Positions 22,330 to 34,790 are shown, counted from the first letter of the stretch. The stretch is DNA of 64,000 nt from Paguma larvata (GCA_030068075.1 CM057828.1:116115699-116179698), one strand, 5' to 3'. Made by a program: numbers and translations. The notes: generated by a model not told the origin, from the sequence alone.

Positions 22330-24500
22330 CCTCAGTAGACACCTAATGTGTTATTCAAATGAATACCAATTCAACAGTGCTGGATAGGACTCGCTTTTCC
22401 TCCAAGACATACACTACCTTCCTACTAGAGGAATCGTCTACTCTCCATTTAGCTACTGGACCACCTTTTTTCCAGGGGTACACTACTATTTCAAAATATT
22501 TGCTAATCATTCACAACCCTACATTTCATGTTCACACATTAAGCTGCAAACATATGTACCCTGGACTGAAAACACATCTACAAAAAATTGGGGCTGAACA
22601 TTGCTTAGGCAAAATTTGTGTTTTTACAGAATTATTTATTACAGCGGAGAATCTTTAATTCCAACGACAAGATGGCCTGCAGCAATGTTTAATATTCATT
22701 CACTTTTATTCAGGCAGAAAATTGACATTAGAATAGGTCTATTTTTATAAAATGCATTCTTAGCTTTTCCAAAGGAAAGACGCTTTTTCAAATATTCTTC
22801 AAAAATATGCATTCAAAGTGTAGCCCCAACTGGTGATACCAAATGCTAACTTTTTATTAGCTACGACGTCCAATTAAGTGCTTTTACAAACATCTGACCA
22901 TGCACCAGGCCTGAGAGCTGGGAGACTTTGTTAATAAAGAGGACAGACAGCTTAGGCCCTGCCGTGCGTCCTAGACGTAGGTCACAAAAGAAACGAAGGA
23001 TATTCCCTCTGAGTGAATTGACAGCCATTTATTTGCTCAACATCGAGGCTGCAGATGTTGGAAAATGTCAACCTGCAGAAGGAACAAGGAAGTAACTACT
23101 GCGGCTTGACTCAGGCAGCCTGCCAGGAAAGCCATGGTTTGGTGACAGATGGACATTTTTTTTTTTTTTTTTTTTTTTGTAATATCCATACAGAGAGAAT
23201 ACAGACAAGGACAGAGACTTAGGCAAATATACTTGCCCATTCTTCCCAGAGCCCCAGGCACAATGTGAGCAGTGGATTATCACCGTGCCCTTGGGTCAGG
23301 GCAATCTTTGCCCGGGCTTTGCTCAGACTGTTTGCTGGTCTGTCTTCGAATCCTTCATGCCAAGACCGGCTTAACTGAGCAGCCATCTATCTGGGCTGCT
23401 TCGTTGGTGACGAAGAAAACCGTGTGCTCTGGAGTGATTTTATGGGTTGAGAAAGGGCAAAAAGAACACAAAACAAATAGTCCTGAACTTGAGGGAAATG
23501 AGGAAACAGAAGAACTTGCATACCAGGATGGCAGGAAAGACAGGAGCTGCAGAGTGTCGGGCTCGCTCAAGCCGTCCCCACCATGGCATGATTCCTGGGT
23601 AGCTACAGGATGCAAAGGTCTGAAAACAGTGTGGCCAGGCCAGGAGGCTCAGGTGAATGGGAAGGTGAGGGACAGGAGCATCAGAGAACGTTTCGTGGCT
23701 CCTTCCCTCCTAAGCCTGGGTAGGAGGCACAGGGGAGTGGGTCCTTCTTCTCACTGCAGGAAGACGTACCTGGGGCGAGGGTGCAGTGCCCAGGGCTCCT
23801 GACCTCCCTTGGTCTCCTGGGGATTTTGTGCTCCTTGGAATACTAAAGGGTAGATATACTGACAGGGAATATCAGATCCTTATCCAGCAAATAGAGAAAC
23901 TTGGCAAAAATATAAACTTTTATTCTACTAAATTTCACCTATGTTTACTTTAGTGCTTTTAAATCAATGAAATAGAATCATCCGGACCCAATGGGGGAGT
24001 TCTCCCTGAGACCTGATCAACTTGAAGCAATTATTATGATATTGGTTCAGCAAATAAGCAATTTTTACTGAGATGGGAAGATTTAATATCATGAGGACAG
24101 CAATGTTTCTCCCTGAAATAACATATAATGCAATTATAAGTAGAATCTTAGAGGGTTGTGTGTTTTAGTACAGTAAGAGTTATTTTATTTATTTTATTTT
24201 TGGAATTGCGTCAAGCAATTTGATGTTTGCATGGAGACAGAAGCCTTCAATAGTGTCATGAAATTAAAAGAAATAGGAGTAAAGCATATTGTGTTTGAGG
24301 CTGAAGAAGTTGTTGACTTTCCTTGCCAGCTATAAAACTTATTTTAAAGTTTCTTTGATCAAACTAACATAGAAGTGACAGAAAAATCAATAGAAAAAGA
24401 TCTCACTATCCTTGGGAAATTGACATGAAACAAAAATTGTCTTTTAATTTAGAGGAGAAAGGATGGCTTACTTAGCCCTCTCTCCTCTAAATTAAAATGT
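22330..24500. other. Unassigned sequence with an L2 scrap, a poly(T) run and a chance-length open frame
   Basis: About 22875-22975 resembles a reversed L2 3' end (..gcaccaggcctgagagctggg..). A run of 22 T lies at 23156-23177 with no recognisable element on either side. 23272-23802 (+) is a 176-codon open frame in a locally GC-richer patch. It has no signal peptide, domain or low-complexity explanation that I recognise, and its composition is not clearly protein-like. Confidence 0.45.
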
Positions 24501-24539
24501 AATAATTTTTTGATGAATTTGGCTAGCATAATGGAGCAA

Positions 24540-25960
24540 CCATTTTGAGGAAAACAAATTGAGATCTCACCCCACACCAAATACAAAAACAAATTCTAGA
24601 TAAAGACTTAAATGAGATTGAAAACGAGATGAAACTTAGAGTTCTTTAGCAAAATGGGAAGCTTCAGAGCTATAATCCATAAGGCAATTTTGATTGTAAA
24701 AAGAAATTTAAGAAAAATATTTGGAATGATAAATAATTCTACAATATCGAAAAGTCAAATGACAGGATGTAAAAATTATTTGCAAACCACATGAGAGATT
24801 GAAAGTTCAAATCTACACTATTTAAATGGATTTTAAAAAGGCATAGAAATCAATGCAAAAATTGGAAAAGAATACAATCCAATTTTTAAAACAAAATTCA
24901 CAAAAGACAATCCATATGATTAGTAAACATAAAAAAATGTCCAACTTCACTGATAGTCTGGAAAATACAAATTAAAGGTATTATGTGATGCCATATTCCA
25001 TACACTGATTGGCATTAATTACAAAGAATACTAATTTTCTGTGCCAGCTAGAACAAAGGAAATATTTCTCTCACATACAGCTGGTAGAAACAAGGATACT
25101 ATAGTTTAAAAATGTAATCCAATGCTATCTAGTAAAATAACTGCAATATGTAGCAATATTTGTAGTGACCTCCCTGAAAATAGAGGAAAATAATAGGAAA
25201 TAATACGGGAAAGAAATCACTGAAAATGACCTGAATATCCATCAATTGGCAAATGGCTAAACAAACTACAGTACATCGTATTACGAAAAATATATGGAAA
25301 ATATGAAATGTTATGTAGTTATTAAGAAGAATAACTAAGATCTGTAGCTATGGACATGGAAGGATGTCAATGATACCTTATTTGTGGGGGAAAAAAACAG
25401 CTATAAAGAAATGCACATGATGGTTAATTTTATGTGTCAGTTTGACTAGGCTATGGTGCCCAGATATTTGGTCAAACATCAGTCTAGATGTTGCTGTGAA
25501 GATACTTTTTTTAGATGTGATTAACACTTAAATAAGTAGACTTTCAGAAAAGCAGATTACCTTCCATAGTATGGGTGGGCCTCATCCAATCAGTTGAAGG
25601 CTCTAAGAGAAAAAAATCTAAGGTCCCCCAAAGAAAGAAGGAATTCTGCCTCCAGAATGCCTTGGAACTCATGACTGCAGCTTCAACTCTTCCCTGGGTC
25701 TCCAGCCCATTGGCCTGCTCTGCAGATTTCAAACTTGCCTGCCCTCATAATCATGTAAACCAATTCCTTAAAATCTCTCTCTCTCTGTCTCTCTCTCTGT
25801 ATATACATCCTATTAATTGTGTTTCTCTGGATAACCCTCATTAATATATGCACATGGTATTTCCATAGTTACAAACAAACAAATATCCTATGTACGCAAA
25901 TTTCTATTTGTACAGGTTTGTATGTACAAGGGGAAAATTAAGGAAGAATCTACAGCAAAC
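24540..25960 (+). mobile_element. Old L1 (L1M) ORF2 3' region and 3' UTR, split by an LTR
   Basis: Decayed L1 on the plus strand: aaacaaattgagatctcac, ..tccatatgattagtaaacat.., ..gaatatccatcaattgg.., aaatggctaaacaaac, ..ggacatggaaggatgtcaatg... It breaks at 25417 for an LTR-like insertion and resumes at 25848 with atgcacatgg, running to the (TG)n at 25974. Confidence 0.68.
25418..25847 (+). mobile_element. Ancient solo LTR-like element, family not named
   Basis: It begins tgatggttaattttatgtg and ends ..aaccctcattaata. Recurring mammalian landmarks are ggtgcccagatatttggtca, gtgggcctcatccaatcagt, ..ggaattctgcctccag.. and a CT-rich patch at 25774-25800 replacing the usual polyadenylation-signal region. 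The flanks atgcaca (25411-25417) and atgcaca (25848-25854) are a perfect 7-bp duplication. I recognise the sequence as a common old repeat, probably LTR class, but not its exact name. Confidence 0.65.
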
Positions 25961-25972
25961 TAAAGCACACCG

Positions 25973-25973
<1 letters not shown>

Positions 25974-26015
<42 letters not shown>
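25974..26015 (+). repeat. (TG)21 microsatellite
   Basis: Uninterrupted dinucleotide tract at the 3' end of the L1 fragment. Probably length-polymorphic. Confidence 0.97.
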
Positions 26016-26018
<3 letters not shown>

Positions 26019-26129
26019 AGGAAAAAGGGGAAAAAAGTCCAGAGCAAAATGGAAATAGCATGATATGAAATAAAGTAGAATAAAATATTAAGTATATAAA
26101 AATTGAACATGCATCAAAATAAAGACACA

Positions 26130-26480
26130 TCAACTAAATTTTGAAAGGACAAATTGGGACCAGATTGTGAAGGGCCTTTCATACCAGGCTAAAGAGCACT
26201 CACTTACCCTGTGCACAATGGAAAGTCATCAAGGGTTTGAAGCACACAGGCAACAAGGATTTGAAGCAAATTTGCCAAGATAAGTTTATTTTAGGGTGCA
26301 GTAAGAGCATTTTCAGAATGCTTTCAGTTTCAGAATGCAGGCCATGGTCAAAGGCATTAAGGGTTGCCAAAAGTCTAGAAGAATAAATATTGAAAAAAGA
26401 CTCTGGATTTGGCAATTGGGAGGCAAACTTATCCCTACTAGCATCTGAGTTTGATAGCTTTAAGGGCACAGCATACATAA
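26130..26480 (-). mobile_element. L2 LINE fragment, inverted
   Basis: The reverse complement follows L2: the pattern gaccagattgtgaagggcc with ..aataccaggctaaagag.. and ..gcacaatggaaagtcatcaagg.. mirrors the forward ..ccctccaatgg..cctacaagg..gatctggcc region. About 75 bp further on, a second L2 fragment points the opposite way. Confidence 0.65.
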
Positions 26481-26554
26481 AAGGAAATGGTTAACAGTGA
26501 CTACTGTTTTTCAAAGAATGTAACATCCAAGGACAGGGGACAGATAGGAAGGCA

Positions 26555-27085
26555 GTTATAATGTCTTGTCTCTGCTTGAAACCCTCCAAAGGGTAACTCC
26601 CTCAGAATAAAATAAAATCCTACACTAGCTGACAGGTCTTATTGATCTGGCCCCACTTATCTCTTTGGTTCCATCACCTGCTAATCTTCCCCTAGCCTCC
26701 TCCTTGTTCCTGGCACAAACACACACGCAAACACACACACATACGCTCTGCAGATACCACAGGTACTTTACACTCCACTGTCCCTTTGGACTGAACCACC
26801 ATTCCCCAGGATGTTTGTTGTATCTCCTTGTCAGAGACCTTCCCTGATCAACTTATCCAAAACAGGATTCTTTCTACCCCCTTCATTTTCCATTGTTTTT
26901 TCTTTCTTTATTTTTCTTCATCACTATCACCATATATTTACTTGCTTAGCATTTGCCTTCCAACATCAAATGTGAGCTCCATGAGAAGAGAGACTTTGTT
27001 CTTATAATACCTCCAGCAACTGGAACAGTTGTTGATACACGATTGGGGTTTAATAAAAATTTGTTAAAGGAATTAAATTAATCTG
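26555..27085 (+). mobile_element. L2 LINE 3' end
   Basis: Forward L2: ccctccaaagggtaactcc, ..attgatctggcccca.., ..agaccttccctgatca.., gagctccatgagaagagag, and a 3' end ..taataaaaatttgttaaagg... A short (CA)n patch at 26718-26740 interrupts it. Confidence 0.75.
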
Positions 27086-27089
27086 AAAG

Positions 27090-27675
27090 AATGTGTACCT
27101 CTTCTCGGGAAGCCCGTAATTTAATTGTGCACGCACACGCACACGGTATTCAAGTACCACAAGTTAAGGTAGTGCAAAAACTGCGCACACAAGTCTCACA
27201 GAATAGACAGTGTGCTGAGGGCAACCGGGAAACATTTTGTACAAGTGAAGAGGTTCAAGGGAGATTTGGAGGGAAGAAGACAGGAAGTTGCATTTGCAAG
27301 AAGAGACATGTAAGTGAGGAATGAGTAATGTTTTATCTGATGACAGAGGTGAGGGAAGATTAAAAGAGAAATTCATGTGGAGATCATTGGTTCTCTGGAG
27401 GGCTCAAAATACATTATTAATGATTTTTCTCTCTCTTTTTCTGTCTCTCACACACACAAAACACTGAAGAAATTCCTCTCGTAAAACTAGGGTTTGTCCT
27501 TTAGTTTTATTTATATATGCCTTCCTCCAACAAGCTTCAAGAAATTTTACAGCAGGTCATTCAGGATTGGCGTGATTTAAAAAACACTGATGACTTTTTA
27601 TACCACTTGTCTTTAGGAGGCATTGAAAACCCATCTCAGTCACTCCTGTGTCACTCAATCAATGCCTTAGTGGCT
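27090..27675. other. Unassigned sequence
   Basis: No gene recognised. Small CT/CA-rich patch at 27430-27462. Confidence 0.45.
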
Positions 27676-27680
27676 TAGCC

Positions 27681-27846
27681 CACTAGTTCTCAATTCTAAC
27701 TTCACTTTATAGTCACTGCAAGAGCAGTGACAATAATTAATTAATTCAGAAACTTTGGATCTTTGCCAAGATTTGTGGTCTGGGCACTAGCAGGTTCACA
27801 GAGCTCCTCAGGTACTTACAGAATGCATCCAGACTGAGAACCGCCG
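27681..27846 (+). mobile_element. MER5-type hAT transposon
   Basis: The ends are roughly inverted repeats: cactagttctcaa on the left, gactgagaaccgcc on the right. The size of about 166 bp and interior ..tggtctgggcacta.. fit a MER5-like non-autonomous hAT. The 8-bp duplication is not intact, though ggcttag and agctaag flank it. Confidence 0.62.
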
Positions 27847-28079
27847 AGCTAAGACATTCACCCCAAATGAATCCCTGAGCACTCAAAGGTGCGTTAAACA
27901 ACACGTTTTGTTTCTCGTGCTTCTAGTCGGTTCCTTGGTTCTTATCGTTAGAAATCCTAGTGGCTTGATGGGTTTCTGTGCTCTGTGTTTCCGAAGGTGG
28001 AAATCGAGGTATGGTGTCAGCTGGCGTGGGTTCTTTCCAGAAGCTCTGGGAGGGAAGATTCCACTTCCAGGCTCGTTCC

Positions 28080-28370
28080 CATTATAGGAAGAGATGATTT
28101 CCATGCGGCTGCAGGACGGTGGTCCTCCTTTCCTTGCTATATCCTCACCATAAAACCCCCTCCATCTCAGAGTCAGCAACAGCAAGTTCTCTCCTTATAC
28201 TTTGAATCTTCCTTCTGTCACGTCACTCTGGAGAAAGTCCTTTGCTTTTAAAGATGAATGCAATTAAATCGGACCCACCCAGATAATCCAGGGTAATCTC
28301 CCTTGAATCCAGGGATTCAAGCACAGACATTTTTGGAATCCATTCTTCCTGCCTCACTGCTCTAGCCCAT
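28080..28370 (-). mobile_element. MLT1-type LTR fragment
   Basis: Reversed MLT1-like segment: ..agtcagcaacagcaag.., ..ctggagaaagtcctttgc.., cccacccagataatccaggg, ..atttttggaatccattc... It has the same landmarks, in the opposite direction, as the LTR at 50685-51255. Confidence 0.6.
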
Positions 28371-28506
28371 AAAATGATGACCATAACCCTGTGTCTGTAT
28401 ATTTCATCATTCAATCCAAGTTAACTTGAAATCTTGGCAAAGCCTGCCTTCCTTCATGCCTATGTTACCTATATGTCTATGTTATCAGACAAGGTACATT
28501 CCACTG

Positions 28507-28835
28507 GCCTTCTGTTAGGGCTGCTGTAACAGAAATACCATACACAACCAACATTTATTTCTCACAGTCTGGAGGCTAGGAAGTCCAAGACCAGGCCCTG
28601 TCAGGTTCAGTGTCCAGGTACAGCCTGCTTCCTGGTTCATAGACGGTTGTATGTTCTCTGTGTCCTTCCCTGGCAGAAGGGGTGAGGGCACCCTCTGAGG
28701 TCTCTTTTATGAGCACTAATCTCATTCATGAGGAATCACCTCCCCAAGGCCCCACTTTCAGATACCATCACAGTGGGGGTTAGGTTTCAACATATGAATT
28801 TTAGGGGGACACAAACATTGTTTTGATGCCTCCTA
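28507..28835 (-). mobile_element. MLT1-type LTR (ERVL-MaLR)
   Basis: Reversed LTR: gggctgctgtaacaga, atttatttctcacagtctgg, ..cttcctggttcatagacgg.., ..actaatctcattcatgagg.., atatgaattttagggggac, acaaacattg. It resembles the LTR at 4676-5027, with the same orientation, and is a separate insertion. Confidence 0.78.
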
Positions 28836-28839
28836 CCAA

Positions 28840-31335
28840 GAACCTTGAAGAGTCAGATTCTCTGTATAACACAGAAATAGTGAACTCTTCCCCGGCGGGG
28901 AGAAATACAAAAGAACATTAAAAAAAATAATGTTTCTTGACCTTTATTTTGCCCATAGCAAGTTGAAAGCAAGCCATAAACATAGTTATAGTTTGCATGA
29001 TTAGCGCTATAACAATTCCTTTATTTTATTACTATAGCAGCAATGTATTTGAATGTTTTTTAAAAAATGGATGCTTAAATTGTTTCTAAATAAGAGAATG
29101 GAGGAAGTCCTTAGAATAACAATCCTTAACCCCAAAACTCTATTTGTTTCATCTATTTATTTTAAACATGGTTAGTCCTGCATATGGACATGCCATTACC
29201 ACATGTATATTAATGTCACTAAATGATATACTTCTTACAGATGATAAGAGAATCCTGGCAGCTTCGATGGGGCTAATATCGTGGCAATCACACTAAAAAA
29301 AGAACCAAAGTGAAATGGAACAGTTTCCAGGTAGGCTGGAAACAAGGAGGAATGATATTAAATTATCACCTAGGAAACCAGAAGCATACACTTTTAAAGA
29401 TTTCACTGTTAGGGTCAGTTAGAGTTTACTTTCAAAGATAAAAACATAGGCGTTGAGTCCAGCGGCATCAGGAGAAGGAAGTCAGACAGCAAAGAGCGGA
29501 AGCAAGCAGGGCCCTGTGCTGGGCTGCTTCCTACATTGAAATGAAAGGGCCACTGACGTCAGCACGTGACCTCCAGCTCACCCTCACCCCTCTTATAATT
29601 AGACTGGTGACACAATGGCTCCAAATACCATCAGGAAAATGAGCATATGGCAATGAGTGCATATGCCATTGAAAGTCTATATTCCACCCTAAGTTCAAAG
29701 CAAGAGTCTGATACGTTTGTGACCCTGAGTAATTGTTTTTGTGCCGGCTGCCAAAAAATCAGAGCAAAGTCATTTTAGACACTTCGGTCTAACCACAGTG
29801 ATGCTTTTATGAGGCTAATAAACCCATCTCCAAAATGCTGTAAATAGGTGCATTCAGAAATGCTACTGTAAGCAGATAACCTTTTCTGAAGTACACCCTG
29901 TACTTGTGTTTTGGATTGAAAGCTTTGCAACATGCCATGGCTAAAAGTAATAAAGTTTAGATTTAAATGTGAAATATTAAAGAATAGCTGCTTATATGTG
30001 GAAGAACTCATGAAATACTAAGCCACAGTCTGTGACTGTTGTAGGCACCGGCTATCCCTTGGGTACCAGAGCAAAGAATGCCTCAAGGCATGTGGTTAGT
30101 GGAAGGTTGTTGCCATTATTTTTCCAGATATCACTCTGAATATATTTTTATTTCACCTCAGGTTAGAAAACCAATCAACCAACCAACAATGACAATTCTA
30201 TCCAAAGTTACTTCTGTCATTACACGTAGAGAGTTTAGTGCCTATTTTTGGAACCTGTAGGTTGCAGAAGCTCTCAATCAAGGTCAATAACAAAGGGCAA
30301 AGAGATCCTAGAAGCACTAAACGCTAGGGCTGGAATGGATCTTCCAGATCCTCTGCTCCAAAGGATCTCAACCCATGGGCTTCCAGCTGCTATCATAACA
30401 AAGGAACCATAAATCCATAAATGCAACAAACCTCATAAAAATAGCTCACGTGCACATACACACAAATATATCCACACGTACTTAGTACATTTTCAATTAC
30501 AATACATTGAAATCATTTTTGTTTGCTTCTCCTTTCCAAGATGGTAGTCAGCCTCTTTCTACAACATTGGCTCAGAGTAAGTTTGAAAGTCTTCCAGGTA
30601 TTTTATTTCTGAAACTCTGAGCTCCTTGAAGGAATTCAGTTGTAAGCAGAGGGAGAGAGGCACAAGCCTTAAATCAAAGGAAGGTTTTCTATCTTAATAA
30701 AGACATGAAAGTCTTTTGAGATTGTACAGTAGACGAGGAGAGCAATAGAATCAATGGGGTAGGGAATTTTCTAGTTTTCTAGTACACTAGTGTGTCTGGG
30801 AAAGCATACCAACCGACTACCAGGAATTTTAGGCTTGGCAAAGTTTACAATTCCCAGAGAACCATACAACTTTAAGTTCAAAAGACTTCAAGCAGGAGGC
30901 AGCAGAGACTTGGCAAGATTGAGTTACTTTCTCTGGTCGACCCGGCAAACTACTGTCTGAGCTGCCGCAGAACCCAGCTGGTCACAGTATATCATAGGTA
31001 GAGTCAGGGGAAGTAGGCGTCTGGCCCTGGCTGCTCCCCTGTAAGTGGTCAGTGAGAGCCTTTTCTGATGGATTTTTCCTGCTGCATCCAAGTGAAAGCT
31101 ACCAAGCAATACCTCTGTTTTCTCCCACTTCCTTATCTGGTTCTCTTGGCCTGTTTCCTCTCTGCTCTCTCCCACTTGAAGTGTTTTCAACTACTATCTT
31201 CTTATAACCACCTTGAAGTTTAAAATGGTTTTGACATAGACTTTAAAAAATTTTATTTTCCCCTAACTTTTACATCTATAGGTTTCTCTCAATCATGAAC
31301 TTGTTTCTCTCTTTCAGTGTATTACAACTGATTCT
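28840..31335. other. Unassigned sequence
   Basis: 2.5 kb without a recognised gene or named repeat. Within it, 29554-29568 holds a perfect TGACGTCA followed at once by gCACGTGac, listed separately. Open frames of 60-88 codons are unremarkable. Confidence 0.45.
29554..29568. promoter_or_regulatory. Adjacent CRE palindrome and E-box
   Basis: TGACGTCA at 29554-29561 matches the full cAMP-response palindrome bound by CREB/ATF proteins. CACGTG at 29563-29568 is the E-box bound by MYC/MAX, USF or TFE-type factors. Both keep their CpG in a CpG-poor region. There is no nearby promoter or first exon that I recognise, so use as a regulatory site is inference. Confidence 0.3.
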
Positions 31336-31339
31336 TCGT

Positions 31340-31792
31340 GAAGTTTTTTTTTTTCTATTTGGATATAATTGACATATGACATTATATTAGTTTCACGTGT
31401 ATAGCATGATGATTTGATATTTGTATATATTGCAAAATGATCACCACAATAAGTCTAGGTAACATCCATCACCTCACATGATTAGATTTTTTCTTGTGAT
31501 GAGAACTTTTACGATCTATACTCTTAGAAACTTTCAAATATACAATACAGTATTATTAACCATAGTCATGCTGAACGTTATATACCCATGACTTTTTTTT
31601 TAAAGATTCCACATGTAAGGGAGATTATATGGTATTGTCTTTCTCTGCCTGACTTATTTCACCTAGCATAATGCCCTTAAATTCTATCCATGTTATCACA
31701 AATGGCAAGATCTCCTTTTTTTGTGCCTGAATACTATTCCACTGTGTATATATGCCACATTTTCTTTATTCATTCATCCACCAATGCATAGT
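31340..31792 (-). mobile_element. L1 3'-end fragment (L1MA/L1MB type), inverted
   Basis: Reverse-complement L1 3' UTR and ORF2 end: ..tggatataattgacatatg.., atgatttgatatttgtat, caccacaataagtc, ..catccatcacctcaca.., ctagcataatgccc, ..ccactgtgtatatatgcc... A T-run at 31346-31356 marks the former poly(A) tail. Confidence 0.85.
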
Positions 31793-31879
31793 TCTTCAGA
31801 AAACACTCTCCTCCTTCCCTGAAGGGGAAGGCATGGCACTCCACTCATACTGGACATGCTCAGAGGCATGGAATTTCCT

Positions 31880-32020
31880 GATTAGCTGTGCATCAGAGAC
31901 ATGTGAACCACTTATTATAAAAGGCAGATCCCTGGGTCCTAGCACTAGAGTTTCTGATTCAACACTTTTTACTTGACCCCATGACTTCCCAGGTTATTCT
32001 GATACAGACAAAGGCCTGGG
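31880..32020 (+). mobile_element. MER5-type hAT fragment
   Basis: Forward landmarks: agctgtgcatcagaga, ..ggcagatccctgggtcc.., agagtttctgattca, ..aggttattctgatac.., cctggggatct. Confidence 0.62.
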
Positions 32021-32029
32021 GATCTCTAC

Positions 32030-33750
32030 TCCAAGGCACACAGGCATGAATAAATCTACAAAGCAGTTTTGATTACAAGTAAAGCTCATCACTATAACTG
32101 ACAGAGTTTTACTTCCAGCAACTGCCTTCTTCAGTTGACCATTTAATCCCCCACTCCTTTCTATCTCTGGCCTCCTCTTCAGTCCTATCATTTTTTCCTC
32201 CAATAAATAAATGGAGCTGATCAAGTTTATTGGAGAAAATGTTCAGTATCTGTGACAGAGGAAACTCTCATAGTCTGAAGAAGAAAATTTACTGACCTCT
32301 GAAGTCCATAATAAGTTAACAAAGCATTGGGACTTTATCTTTCTGAGATCATAATCTATTAATTGAAAACACTGCAAAATCTTCTGTAAATTTCATTCGA
32401 CAAATATTGATTGAAAGTTTATTATATTTGATGTACTCTGTCAGGTGTGTTAATCTTTGCCCCTTCTTTCACGCAGATCACAGTTTAGGAGTAAAGAGAA
32501 TTCTAACCTTATTTACACTTCTGTATCTGGTTTTCTCCTATGGTGGTATTGTCAGCTGGTATTCTTTGAGATTAATATTAAAATGGTGCCTGAAGAAAAT
32601 AAAAGAGTTGAGACCATAATTACTCTTTTCTTTGTTATTCTAGGAAACTTAAAGGAATGAAAGTGAGGAGCTGGTAGCACTTCAAACAAAATTACCTTGG
32701 CCTCTAATGGCCATTCCGGCTCTTTGCTAGGGTTAATTCTGTCAGGAGGACAATAACCATGGAGCCAACTCTTGTGTTTCCTCCAAAGGATGCTGAATGA
32801 TCCTGTACGCTAGAACAATGAGGCACCTGTGGGTTGTTCTTTTTAATTAAAAACTCTTTAATGGAATGGACTTTCAGGCATTTACCTGTGGTAAATGCTA
32901 GAATTTGGTCCACCTCATTTTCCAAAGTCCAATTTGTAAATTGTGTTTAAAAATAGCCTCCTGGTTTGAGCACACAATAAAAAATTCACAGCAGTCCCTG
33001 AAGGTTGGATGTATAGGCTACTCAGATTAGAAAGCAAGGAAGACTGCGATGTGTCTGTCATATGTATGAATGTTTATAAGGGCTTGGAAATTGTCAAAGG
33101 ACTCTGAGAGAAAAGAGAAAGGTCAACTAAGAAGAGACTCTCACCTTGGAAGACCTTAGGCCATCACAGCTGAGACTGAATTTGAACAGAAAGTCTTCTG
33201 ACTAATCTAGGGAATGAGAGGGTAGTTAGCCAGAGCTGGAAAGGTCAGAAAAGCCAGCAAGAGCAATTCTTAAGCATTAGTGAGGTGCGAGGCTCAGCTA
33301 TTTCAGAGAATGCTATCTTAATATGAACTTACAGAATATTCCTTAGGAGGGACTGACAGAGTAACAAGCTATTAACCAAGTGCTACTCTAGGTGGTTTTA
33401 GCCTCACTTCCCCTTATTTCAACACAGACCCAGAACGCTTGTCCTGAGAAGCAGGTGAGCAAAGAACTTTTCACACGAACTAGCTGCTTTTGAAGTTCCC
33501 TACACATCAGAATTGGGATGGATGCTGACTACAGGTGTAAATGAGCACTGGTTCCCAGAAAATACAACTCAGTGTCAGCTTCTTGCTTATTTCCAGCATT
33601 AATTCCTTCCTATTTCTTGGTAGAAGATCTACATATTTTAAGGCTTCCATTGGTAAAATGCTATAAATTATAACAAAAAAAAAATCAACTCCTTTATTCA
33701 TTTGTTCTATCAACACTTATGGCTACTGTGTCAATGATAACATTAGGCTT
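32030..33750. other. Unassigned sequence
   Basis: No gene recognised. A possible L2 3'-end scrap lies at 32390-32470 (..cgacaaatattgattgaaag..). Open frames of 66-76 codons are unremarkable. Confidence 0.45.
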
Positions 33751-33754
33751 AATG

Positions 33755-33945
33755 TTGTCATTTAATATATTAATTCACTGAACGTATACTTTTGAGCTCC
33801 TTCTATGTGCTAGGACTGTACAAGGTTCTGGAAATACAAAACATAGACACGATTTCTCCTCTACTCATGCTAACCATTGAAAGAGAGGAAGATATTAAGT
33901 TAATAACTGGAAGGAATGTATAGTTACAAACTACGACATGTATTG
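33755..33945 (-). mobile_element. L2 LINE 3'-end fragment, inverted
   Basis: Reversed L2 3' end: ttaattcactgaacgtat, ..ctccttctatgtgctagg.., ..ggttctggaaatacaaaac... Other old repeat sequence follows to about 34080 that I cannot name. Confidence 0.6.
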
Positions 33946-34089
33946 TATTAGTCAGAATGAGCTAACTTACGCTGTGACCACAAACAATCTCAACATCTCA
34001 TTGCTTGCAACTACAAAGGCATATTTTTTTGTTCACAGAAAATCTGCAAGGAACCATTCAATTCTCCAGGATAGACAGCAATTGTCCTT

Positions 34090-34790
34090 CAAGTGGCAAC
34101 TCACTACATAGAGGTAAAAGCAAGAGAAAATAAATGGAGACATTTTAGATATGTAGGGTGAGAAACAGGGTGGCGTCAAGGATGACCTCCTGAGACTTGT
34201 CAAGCTGCATGGTTGATGTTGTCATTCACTAAAATATGGAATACTTAGAAGACACCTATATTTTGGGGGCAGATGGTACATGTGTTTCATGCAGGTTACA
34301 ATAGGTGCTATGTTGAGTTTTGAACATGTTGATTTGGAGGGTCTTTGGAGACATTCAAGTAGAGATGCTGGGCATTTGTCGTTCGGAGGTGATACCCAGC
34401 TAGAGACATAAATTTGGAAGTCATGAGGAAATGGGAGGAAATTGAAGGCAGAATCACGGATGAGGAGGTCTACTGAAATGGTACAGAGCAAGCTCAGAAG
34501 AGGGCCTAAACCCAAGTCTTGAGGAACTCCAAAATTTATTAACTTAGAATACTGAGACGGAGATGATCAAGGAGATACAGAAAACCAGAAGAGTGTGCTA
34601 TCTGGAAATTCAGCAGGCAGACTCTTTCAAAGAGGAACAGTCAACATAATAAAATGCTGCTAAAATATCAAGTAAAATAAGAAGAAGCCCTTTATGTCAG
34701 ATATGACAGCACAAATCATTAGTAACTTAGCAAGGGATATTTTAGTAGTAAAATGGAGACAGAAACTATATCTTAAATAAGCTGAAGGAA
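34090..34790 (-). mobile_element. L2 LINE internal region, inverted
   Basis: The reverse complement matches the L2 segment also seen at 13690-15690 (+). Mirrored landmarks: gttttgaacatgttgatttg, ..acattcaagtagagatgc.., ..gaggaactcc.., accagaagagtgtgct, ..gtcaacataataaaatgctgc.. and ..caagtaaaataag... No usable frame remains. Confidence 0.68.

Noticed and set aside
29554..29568. CpG-island promoter
   Set aside because: The surrounding sequence is CpG-poor and no first-exon signal is visible; only the two short motifs stand out.
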